A stretch of 45,862 nt of DNA from contig SWDT01000249.1 of the NCBI GenBank assembly GCA_009193035.1, positions 1 to 45,862 on the forward strand, given 5' to 3'. Position 1 is the stretch's first letter; each line of letters starts with the position of its first letter. Positions 31,971-41,664 of the stretch are shown here, piece after piece. The notes beneath the pieces are model-generated. The model was not told the origin of the DNA. It saw only the letters and a program-made list of their open reading frames with translations, and searched no databases. The translations under genes and the position numbers were made by a program. Origin of the DNA: Halicephalobus mephisto. Lineage: Eukaryota; Nematoda; Chromadorea; Rhabditida; Panagrolaimidae.

Positions 31971-33287
31971 CGCTGAAATTGAAAGAACAAGTTGAAAAAG
32001 AATTCCACGTCGAATAAGGTTACGAAACTTACTGGATTTGATTTTTTGGTACCTGAGAAGATTTAATTTCAGATTATTTTGACAAATAAAATAAGAAAAT
32101 TTTCCGTCCAGAAATTCCTCAATAAATTTTATTTTTTTTTTCACAAAATTCCGTTTTTTTTGTTTTTTTGCAAAATATAAAAATATAGAACAATTTTTGA
32201 AGTTATAAAAATTAACGAAGATTATAATTTTAAACTTTTTTTAAAATTTAACATTTTAAAAATATTTTTAATTCGAAATTTCACTTTTTTAAATTTTTTA
32301 TACAAAAATATAAAATTATAAATTTTTAAAAATATCAAAATTGAATTTAAAAAATAATATTTTTTTAAAAATTTTATTCAAAATTTTATTTTTTTTTATT
32401 TTTAAATTTTATTTTTTTTAATTTTTATTTTTTAAATTTAAAGAAATTTTACAAAAAATATATTTGAAAAAATGGAGGGATTTCTAAAATTGTCAAAAAA
32501 ACAAAAATCAACGAAAAAACTGATTTTTAATCCACATTTAATGTTAAATATTTCTCTAATTTTAATCCAAATCTTGTTTTTGTTGTTTTTTATATTGGAA
32601 AATATATGCATGTTTTTAAAGTGCACATAGGGGATTATAAAAATACTAAAAATAAGAAAATATAAAAAGTTAAAAATATTGAAAATTTAAAATTTAAAAT
32701 TTAAAAGTTATAAAAATAAGAATATATAAAAAATATTAAAATTATAAAAACAGAAATATTGAAAATTTAAAAATATTAAAATTATTAAATTATTAAAATA
32801 TTAAAATATTAAAATTATAAAAACATAAAAATATTAAAATTTAAAAATATTAAAATTATAAAAATTATAAAAACATAAAAATATTGAAAATTTAAAATTT
32901 AAAAATATTAAAATTATAAAAATATTAAAATTCAAAAATATTAAAGTTATTAAATTATAAAAATATTGAAAATTTAAAATTTAAAAAATACAAAAAATAA
33001 AAAATTTTGACTGAAATTTTACAATGTAATAGAAAAAGAAAATTTATTTTACGAGTTTAAAAAAAAAATTTCGATTTTATGGCCATTCATTAAAATAATC
33101 TGATTCTGACTTTTGCCCTTTAACAAATAAAATTTTAAATCTCGATTCGAAAAACATTTTTGTAGTTTTACCATCGTGACCTTGGATACCCCATTTTAGA
33201 TCAGGAACATTTGCGTTTCGGCAATATCAATCACGTTTTTTTTTCTTTGTATAACAAAGCGCTCTAGATCGTTAAGACATATTCTAG
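31971..33287. other. AT-rich spacer inside the inverted-repeat pair
   Basis: 32150-33000 is A/T simple sequence (AAAATATTAAAATTATAAAA runs, 32640-33000). 33050-33285 is complex sequence with no open frame of note. Confidence 0.5.
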
Positions 33288-33902
33288 GTAATTTTGGACT
33301 TTTTCTATGGAAATCCGGACAGAAATTTAGAAGTCCTTAAATTCGGAAAAAAATATGTATAATGGGGTAATAGGACCTGTAGATTCTAAATCCGACGTCA
33401 AAATCAGGGATTAGGGCTTGGAAACTGGAGGTTTTGAATCTTGATATTCTGAAGGCTAATTCCCGATTTTAACCTCGGATTCAGAAACTAGGATTCTGGA
33501 AACTAATCTCCGACTTTAATATTGAATTCAGAAGTTGGAGGTTTTGAATCTTGATATTCTGAAGACAAATTCTTGATTTTAACGTCGGATTCAGAAACTA
33601 GGATTCTGAAGGCTAATCTCCGATTTTAACATTAAATTCAGAAGTTGGAGATTCTGAATTTTGATATTCTGAAGACTAATCCTCGACTTCGACATCGGAT
33701 TCAGAAACCGGGATTCTGAAGGCTAAACTCCGATTTTAACATTAAATTCAGAAGTTGGAGATTCTGAATTTTGATGTTCTGAAGGCTAATCCTCGACTTC
33801 GACATCGGATTCAGAGTCCACAGGTCCCGTTACCCATTTTACATATTTTTTTCCAAATTTAAGGATTTCTAAATTTTCGTGTTGGAAAAAGTCCAAAATT
33901 AC
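33288..33902. mobile_element. Non-autonomous element with 90-98 bp terminal inverted repeats and an internal tandem array
   Basis: The left terminus 33288-33385 (GTAATTTTGGACTTTTTC.. AATATGTATAATGGGG.. GGACCTGT) is inverted at 33814-33902 (ACAGGTCCCGTTACCC.. GAAAAAGTCCAAAATTAC). Between them a 110 bp unit with GAAGTTGGAGATTCTGAATT repeats about four times (starts near 33428, 33537, 33647 and 33757). There is no coding frame. The target-site duplication is unclear. Confidence 0.8.
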
Positions 33903-34256
33903 GTAAAATGCGTCTTTTTTCGAGTACGATTGAAAATTTTGAACAACTTTGTTGCGGTCGTTCTGATCATAGATAAAATTTTACCATCTCATTTTGGGCT
34001 TGTCACGTGTTTTGGTACTTTCTCGAGAACGAATCTCGAACCACCAAAACAAACAGATAACGATTTTTATGGACGATTTTTGGCAACATCGTTTTTTATT
34101 TTGCACTTTTTAGAAAAAAATCATTGATTTAAGGATATTTATCAAAAAAGGTCAATTTTGGAGTGTTTTGAAACTAAGTCAGCTGGACCGCATTTGCAGA
34201 AAAACAAGAATAGAGAAATATGGTAAACAATTTTTTTAAATCGACTAGGATCAACT
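33903..34256. other. Complex non-coding sequence
   Basis: A plus frame at 33879-34127 crosses the end of the inverted-repeat element and shows no domain. I see no gene. Confidence 0.45.
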
Positions 34257-34760
34257 TAAAACAAAAAAGCGTAACTTTTGGCTTCTTAACAATTGCGAAA
34301 TGTAACAAAAATACAATATAATCGTTATATTTTTTGTGAATATTTTGCATTTGTGACGAAAATTTAACATAATCATCACGTTTTTTAAAATGAATTTTTA
34401 TATTTATGATAAAAATACAACGTAATCATCACATTTTTTGTGAATATTTGACATTCGTAACGAAAATTAAACAACAGTGACGATTTTTGTCTATTACTGC
34501 ACTAAAAGTTGTATTTTTTGTGTAGAGATTTTGGATAGTGTTTATTCCCAACTCAACCTGGGCTTTCTAGTCACTATCCGAAATTTATTACAGCCGCCAA
34601 AATCACTATCCAAAAAAAGCTTGAATATACAAAAAACGTATTTTTCCCCCCAGTAATAATTGCGAAATTAACACAATCGTCACATTTTTGATCAAAATTT
34701 AAAAAATAATAGTGACGATTTCTATTTATTACTGTACTTAAAGTTACGTTTTTTTGTGTG
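34257..34760. mobile_element. MITE-like palindromic element, copy 1
   Basis: Ends in inverted AAAACAAAAAAGCGTAACTT / AAGTTACGTTTTTTTGTGTG. It contains two smaller inverted units and a 91 bp core at 34527-34617, itself bounded by TTTTGGATAGTG / CACTATCCAAAA. No coding capacity. Both ends lie beside TTAA-like sequence. Confidence 0.75.
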
Positions 34761-35042
34761 TTTAAAAAAACCAAAATTGTCTAAAAAGATCAGAAATCGC
34801 AAGTATTGTGTTGTAAAGTATTTTTTATCAAATCTCTGTTGTGAGAAAAAAAACGTGTTCGTTCCCTTTGGATTTCCGTTATCACGTTTTAGATCAATTT
34901 TTTCATCAATAAAGTGCACCTCCGTGATGTGGAGAGAATCGAAAGACAAATGTTTATTGAACACCAGAACAGGTGATTTCTGTTGAAGTATACAAAACTC
35001 CTATTTAGTTAGAGAATTGCCTCAGATAGCTCTAGTTTCGGT

Positions 35043-35420
35043 TTATCGATATTTGGAAAACAAAACATCGATGGTCTGATGAACTTCCTCCAGGACTTGG
35101 ACATTGATCTTTCGACATATCAATGTCTGCAAATTTTCGGGAAATTCCTCCAAAAAAAAGAAATTAAAACAATAGTTAATCCCCTTGTTCATGAGTTGGA
35201 TAAAAACAGATCCGTCGGGCTTTGTTCTTCGTTGGGAATCCTCACGAAGATGAAGTAAGCGGTTTTCTTATCTGCAGAGGCACTCCTATTCTCGGAAGTG
35301 AGTGATTCGGTGGAAGAACGGCATAAAGCCGGTCTTTGTGGTAGTCATCGAGCATCCAACTAGACAGTCTTCATTGTGGTGGATTTAAGCATTCCGTTCA
35401 GAGCAAGTTAACAAATAAAT
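35043..35420 (-). pseudogene. Fragmented minus-strand coding relic, unassigned
   Basis: Protein-like peptides appear in successive minus-strand frames with shifts between them. They are LDDYHKDRLYAVLPPNHSLP.. (about 35362-35275), ADKKTAYFIFVRIPNEEQSP (about 35275-35213) and DGSVFIQLMNKGINYCFNFF.. ending ..VLFSKYR-stop (35216-35043). Base composition is clearly less AT-rich than the surroundings. No family is recognised. The pieces could be exons of one gene or a decayed element. Confidence 0.3.
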
Positions 35421-35637
35421 AATATTTATAAAAACAGATGTAAATATCTTCTTTTTCAAGAATTCACAAATCTCTTTGTTCAGATCAAGGATTTTCTGAT
35501 TTATCCCGATAACCTCCCATCAACGTCCAATCGAAGATTTCCTCGAAAGAAACAAATTCAATTCTCAAAACAACCACTAGCTTCTTTGATTTATTTTTTA
35601 CTCGTAGTGTCGAAAGTAAAACCGGTTTCGTCAACTA

Positions 35638-35762
35638 TCCCCCGCCGTCTTCTAACTTGGGTCCATCGGTATCGCCATCAATCAGGGGGATCCTGCGATG
35701 GGAATGACTGATATGTTTGGCGAGGTTACAGTTGGAATTAAAATACTTACAATCAAAGTAAT
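35638..35762 (-). pseudogene. C2H2 zinc-finger-like exon relic
   Basis: The minus frame reads YFDCKYFNSNCNLAKHISHS then HRRIPLIDGDTDG.. and a TAG. F-x5-L-x2-H-x4-H and a CKYF turn fit a C2H2 finger whose first cysteine position is tyrosine. CTAG just before it could be an acceptor. It lies 5' of the relic at 35043-35420 on the same strand and may belong with it. Confidence 0.35.
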
Positions 35763-35842
35763 CTAGAACTAAATCAAAATTCATATATGCACATTGAAAA
35801 TTGTTCCTTCACTTATAACTTGACTTGGTATATACAGTATAT

Positions 35843-36290
35843 ATACAAAAAAATTGTAACTTTAAGCTTCTTAACAATTGCGAAATGTAACAAAAATACA
35901 ACACAATCGTTATATTTTTTATGAATATTTGATATTTATAACAAAAATACAACACAATCGTTATATTTTTTATGAAAATTTAACATTCGAAACGAAAACT
36001 AAAAAATAGCGACGATTTTTGTTTATTACTGCACTAACAATACAAATACAAAATACAAAAAAGTCTGGTTCATCCACCTTCGTGATGGAGCAGATTCTTC
36101 AGCCTCCTTGTATATTCCTCGCGGTCCTTGGCGAGTTGTTGCCAATTTTTCCTCATTGTGGTTTTACTGCACTAAAAGTTGTATTTTTTGTGAAGAGATT
36201 TTGGATAGTGTTTATTTCCAACTCAATCTGGGCTTTCTAGTCACTATCCGAAATTTATTGCCGCTGCCAAAATCACTATTCCAAAACAGC
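35843..36290. mobile_element. MITE-like palindromic element, copy 2 (interrupted)
   Basis: Starts ATACAAAAAAATTGTAACTT with the CTTCTTAACAATTGCGAAAT block of the family. It carries the 91 bp core at 36197-36287. About 120 bp of unrelated sequence (a LINE-tail-like frame) sits between the two halves, so another element probably inserted here. Confidence 0.65.
36070..36156 (-). pseudogene. Possible LINE reverse-transcriptase C-terminal relic
   Basis: A 28-residue minus frame MRKNWQQLAKDREEYTRRLK.. ending in TGA resembles the last residues of many RTE/CR1-type LINE polyproteins (..R.W...A.DR..W...). Such a 3' tail is what 5'-truncated LINE copies leave behind. It is very short, so this is a suggestion only. 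Confidence 0.35.
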
Positions 36291-36299
36291 TTTTACTCT

Positions 36300-37919
36300 T
36301 TTTTCAACTGAAGAATCCATCTATTTGCTTCCGATTATTGGCATATGAATCAAACAAAAAAAAACAAATATAAAAATGTAATACTCTGAGTCCCAAGAAA
36401 TCCATATTAATATCCTATATTAATAATTACACTGCTATAGTGAGAATTGCAAGTAAATATTACAAGCGAAATTCACAACTTAATCCGAATAATCCTTTTA
36501 CTTTCAACCTATTGTGAACACAGCTGTCGATTTCGAACTTTCAAACTGAACTTCGAATTGATTTCAAACAGATTTGAATTCAAAAATAGAGGATTTGAAT
36601 CGAATTAGTTCGGTTCGAAAATAGAAAAATAGAATTGTCGATTTTGAACCAAATTTCGAACAGATTTGAATTCAAAAATCGAAGATTCAAATCGAATTAG
36701 TTCGGTTCGAAAATAGAAGAATAAAATTGTCGATTTCTAACCGATTTCGAATAGATTCAAAAACTGTAAATTCGAATCGAATTAGTTCAGTTTGAAAATT
36801 GAAGATTTCGAAAAATCGACAGCTTTGATTGAGAACAAACTTGGATAAAGAATATCTAAAGGAGTTAATCTTCAACTTTGTAAAATCATCCGTCTTTTTT
36901 GAAAATAAGCTAAGAAACATAATTTTGATGGTTTTTAGGACAATAAGTTTATTAATGAGAAATAATGCTTTTGTGACGTCATTCCCTAAATTTTCCATCA
37001 TAGTACTATTGAACATTCTGGAAAAAATTGCGTAACATAATTCAGTCAATGACAAAAACTGTTTTGAATGCGAAATAATCAATAATTTTCCTTTGTTGTG
37101 TAATTTGATCATTTTTATTATAAAATACTGCTTAAAAATTTCTGCATTATACTTTTGAAGAGTTTTCAGTTAAACAAAGTTCGTCTTCATTATGACCTTT
37201 GACCTTTTTGAGAACATTACACTAAGTTTTTCGAGAACCTGATGAATTCGCTGAAATTTTATTTTCATTGGCAAATTTCCAAATACTTTTTTTAGGATTG
37301 CAATTTATTTGATAAAATTTAAAAAATGCGTAATTTTCTCAGGTAAATTTAAAAAATGAGTAATTTGGTCAATTAAATTTAAAAAATAGGCAAATTACCC
37401 GGTCAAATTTAAAAAATTAATAATTTTCTCAAGTAAATTTAAAAAATTGATAATTTCCTTAATTAAATTAGAAAAATTAATAATTTGCTTAAATAAATTT
37501 TAAAAATAGGTAAGTTATTTAGTCAAATTTTAAAAATTAATAATTTGCTCAATTAAATTTAAAAAATAAGCAAATTGTTCGATCAATTTGCCCGTCAAAT
37601 TACAACGTCAGTTATCATTTAACATTAAAAGGATCGTAATTTGCCCGATCAAGCTTACTGAGCAGCTTGATCATTTTTCTGTTATTTGTTTCATAATTGT
37701 CCTTCATATTGCGCCAGATATTCCTTTTTTCATCATCAACTGGCTTCATTACATCTGATGATCGAATAGAAACTTGGCTTTTGGTTCTTCACTTTATGAA
37801 ACTATATTTGTTAATTTCTGGTTTAATTAGATTTGAACTCAGTTTAAGACAAATATTTTTGATATCCTTAGCAGTGAGGCCGATCTCCTTCCATATATAA
37901 AAGGAACGCGATTTTCTAG
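36300..37919. other. Repeat-rich non-coding stretch
   Basis: 36540-36810 is a roughly 110 bp tandem repeat (ATTCAAATCGAATTAGTTCG, 2.5 units). 37300-37580 is a roughly 30 bp tandem repeat (AATTTAAAAAATTAATAATTT with GCTCAATT/GGTCAA spacers, nine or so units). 36830-37260 and 37600-37919 are complex sequence without a supported gene. Confidence 0.6.
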
Positions 37920-38370
37920 TTATGTGACATTTCCGTCCCAAGCTTTTACATTCCAATTTCAGAGTTGAACCTTTAGAAAAAATATTTATAATACAGTAAT
38001 AAAACTCAGATTCTGAATCTGAGATGAAAATTAGAAGTGAATCTTCAAAATTCAAGATTCAGAATTAAACAATACTCACATTTGAAATTTTTACATTCCA
38101 ATTTCAAAGTTAAAACTGAACAAAAATATTTATAGTACTGTAATAAAACTCAGATTCTGAATCTGAGATGAAAATCAATAATCAATCTTCAAAATCCAGG
38201 ATTCTGAAAACTAACTCTAAATTTTAAGGATATCTGAAATTTTACACAAAACTTTTTCCAAAAAGTTGAAACTTATCTAAAATAACTTTTGAAATATTAT
38301 AACAGATGCAAAATTATTTCTTTTTTAATTTTTAAATTAAACTTGCAAAAATTGGAACAAATGTTTGGAA
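37920..38370 (-). repeat. Right arm of the 450 bp inverted-repeat pair
   Basis: Reverse-complement copy of 31520-31970, with shared landmarks GTTATGTGACATTTCYGT at the inner edge and AAATTGGAACAAATGTTTGG at the outer edge. The order of internal blocks is preserved. The arms lie about 6 kb apart. Confidence 0.85.
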
Positions 38371-38929
38371 AATAAATATTTGGAACTGGAACGTTTTATT
38401 TCGGTTCTGCTTCGGTAAAGAAATGCCAAAATTGAATTCGACGCTGCAGAAAAAAACTTTATTATTTACTACAAATTTAAAATTCAAAAAATTGAATATT
38501 TTGAAATTTTTTTTAATTTTTCCAATTTCTGTATTTTTTTATTTCAAAAAAGTGTAAAATTTTATAATTTGACCTCGATTTGGTCTTTAGCGATCTATAT
38601 AAATCGAGAAATAAGGTCTTACTCGAAAAAACTCGAGTTAAAAATTCCATTGCTTACTTCAAAGAATATATTTTAGTAAAATTCCAGAGTCTAAAGCTAA
38701 TTCTAAAGTGGAACGACAAGTACTCAAATCGAAAAATAACTTTTAAATGTAAAATTCTATGACGTTTTTTTTGAAGTTATTCGAATTTAAATTTGGAGAA
38801 ATTCTACAGAATGCTTTTAGAAATAATAAAATTTTTTTGTCACTTCTTTAAAGAAAAATTCGGAATAAAAATCTGAAGAAATTTCTGTAGCTTTGTAGAA
38901 ATGACTCCAGTTTCGTTACATCATGTCTA
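38371..38929. other. AT-rich intergenic stretch
   Basis: A plus frame at 38580-38762 shows no domain or splice support. Nothing else is seen. Confidence 0.45.
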
Positions 38930-39391
38930 TAAACAAAAAAACGTAACTATTGGTACAGTAACAAATGAAAATCGTCACTATTAAGTTACAATTTTTATTA
39001 TAAATCTTAAATATTTATAAAAAATATAGCAATTATGTTGAATTTTTATTGTAAATTTTAAATATTCACCAAAAATATAACGATTATGTTGAATTTTAAA
39101 TATTCATAAAAAATATAACGATTATGTTGAATTTTTATTGTAAATTTTAAATATTCATAAAAAATATAACGATTATGTTAAATTTTTGTTACAAATTTCA
39201 AATATTCACTAAAAATTTAACGATTATGTTGAATTTTTATTATAAATTTCAAATATTCACCAAAAGTATAACGATTATGTTGAATTTTTATTATAAATTT
39301 CAAATATTCATGAAAAGTATAACGATTGTATTGTATTTTTGTTACGTTTTGCAATTGTTAAGAAGCCTAAAGTTACACTTTTTTTTGTTTA
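38930..39391. mobile_element. MITE-like element, copy 3, expanded by a 57 bp tandem repeat
   Basis: TAAACAAAAAAACGTAACTA at the left and AGTTACACTTTTTTTTGTTTA at the right are inverted, and a TA could be the target duplication. The interior is six or seven units of ATAACGATTATGTTGAATTT with TTTCAAATATTCACCAAAAA (about 39010-39330). The 91 bp core found in the other copies is absent. Confidence 0.75.
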
Positions 39392-40123
39392 GCACCAGGA
39401 GAATGATAAAATAGTTATGGGAATCAATAATCATGTGGGAAGTTTGTAAATAGGATAAATTAGATAAGTGTCTTTGGAAAATTGGTTACTAAAAAACTTC
39501 ACTAGTTGGATACTTGTGGAATTGTCTTTTCTTAACTTTTAAATATGTTCTTTTTTTCAGAATCGCCTTCGTGATTGTTCGTTTTTAGTCCTTGAAATAA
39601 ACGAAAACCCTTCTTGTCGCTGTTCAAGTTCTAGGTATTATGCCATTCCAGTGTAAAGTGATAATTACGTGACTTTGTGGACTGGTCTGAATTCCGTGGA
39701 GGGTTAAAAAGCAAAAGACCGTATATCATTACTAAAGGAAAAACTGCTTTTTCCGTGCGTCTTCTTGTTTTCATTGGATAGTGCCAGTTTTGGTTTTTTT
39801 GGAGTTTCGTAAATGAAAAAAAATTTCAAAAATCTTTGAATTTCCTTAGTTTCACTTTAGTGATGTCTTTGTAATTTTTCTCCATCATACAGTAACCGCA
39901 CATCTCGAGAAATACGAAACTAAATCAAATACAATTTTGTTTTTTTTATGATGAATATACTGAAATAAATAAAAAACGAACATCAGATGTAAAATGTACA
40001 TAAAGAAAAATACCGTATTTCAATGTAAATTACTGAATACTAAACAGATTTCGGTGAATTATTGCTGAAGTCAGATAATCTTGGAATTCTGTTAGACTTT
40101 CGAAAACTAAAAGTTTCTCCTAA
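39392..40123. other. Complex non-coding sequence
   Basis: No open frame or repeat structure is visible on either strand. Confidence 0.4.
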
Positions 40124-40517
40124 ATACACAAAATTGTAACTTTTATCTCAGTAACAATTGTGAAATACAACACAATCATCACTTTCTTCATGAGTATTTG
40201 ACATTTGTGACAATAATTAAACAACAGTGACGATTTTTGTCTATTACTGCACTAAAAGTTGTATTTTTTGTGTAGAGATTTTGGATAGTGTTTATTCCCA
40301 ATTCAACCTGGGCTTTCTAGTCACTATCCGAAATTTACTACAGCTGTCAAAATCACTATTCCAAAACAGCTCCAATATACAAAAAACGTAACTTTTAGTC
40401 CAGTAACAATTGCGAAATTAGCACAATCGTCACATTTTTCATGAATATTTGACATTTGTAACGAAAATTTAAAAACAAATTTTTGACACAGTAACAAACG
40501 CAAATCGTCACTATTAT
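40124..40517. mobile_element. MITE-like palindromic element, copy 4
   Basis: Starts TACACAAAATTGTAACTTTT, carries the 91 bp core at 40277-40367 and then the second inverted unit (ACAAAAAACGTAACTTTTAG.. GCAAATCGTCACTATTATTT). The right end is truncated relative to copy 1. Confidence 0.7.
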
Positions 40518-41664
40518 TTTCTCCGTTTAAAGATAGTTTATATTTTTTTGAAATTACTTAAATAAGTCTTGGAACAAAACATAAGGGTTTAAAAATCGAT
40601 TGCGATGAAAGTACTTTGAGATTAGATGCTTTGATGAAAATTATTTTTAATTTTTTTAAATATTGAACGAAATAAACAATCTGAACTGAAAAAAAATCAA
40701 AATGTTTTTAAAAATTTGCTATTCTATAAAGATTGGAAATCTGAATTTTATCTTATGGTATATTGTAGGCGGAGCTTCATCTGCACAGAAGTGTGTTTCC
40801 ATGCAAACTGTGACTCAAATTTGCAAAAATATTTTCCAATATTTTCCAATAATTAAAGCCTTTAAAATTCACATGTTAGAATTTACGAAATTCTTACTGT
40901 TCGAACTTTTACAATTACATTCACAGAAGATTGGGATTCTTCAGAAACAACCGAAGAAGAAGTCGCAAAAAATCAAAAACTCAGATTAACCCTGATGACA
41001 AGCTTTACGATGAACCGATCAATAGAACGGAAGTCGTGTCGAAAGATAACCACAATTCGAAATTGCAGATTTAAGTGTTAATCTGTCTCACCGTTTGGAC
41101 TTAGTATCGTACGATATTGTACTGAAAGATGGATTCTGGACAATGCAAGAAAAATATTAAGATAAAGAAGAGGAAAATAACGAAGATACAAAATAATAAA
41201 GATAAAGGTAAAATAAAAAAGATAATAAAAATAATGAAAATGAAGATAAAAAATAAAGAAGATAATAACGAAGACCAAGAAGATAAAAAAAATAGAAAAT
41301 AAAGATATAAAAGTGAAAATAGTGAGGAAGAAGAACTCTGGATTCTTTTAAGTTTCAGCTTCTTAGTGGCAAAATCGATGTTTGTTTCTTAGTACAATGA
41401 AAAACATATTTTTTATTTAATTACTTTAAAATGCTCATCAGAATCTCAAATGTACAAAAACCATAGCCAAGACACTATCCATAACCGAGGTGGAACCAGG
41501 GTAATTACTTATTGCCAAACATCAGAGATCACTCGAAAAAACAATGAGGTCCCAACTTGGCTGCTTATTGCTTTGGACTATCACCGGGAGTACTACGGAA
41601 GGACATTTCAACCATTGTAGTCACTAAAGTACTTATTTCTTAAATCGAAGACTGAATTAACGCC
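40518..41664. other. Intergenic; possible small exon and a purine-rich tract
   Basis: A plus frame at 40945-41074, after the acceptor GATTCTTCAG, reads NNRRRSRKKSKTQINPDDKL.. to ..NSKLQI-stop, a polar basic-then-acidic tail. An upstream piece GGASSAQKCVSMQTVTQICK lies near 40771 after TATTGTAG. Together they could be the end of a small gene, but no start or family is seen. 41155-41325 is a purine-rich (GATAAAGAAGAGGAAAATAA) strand-asymmetric tract. A TTTATT at about 41410 could be the receptor polyadenylation signal on the minus strand. Confidence 0.35.

Noticed and set aside
41155..41325. Lys/Glu-rich plus frame possibility
   Set aside because: Purine-rich simple sequence with no start, splice site or continuing frame.
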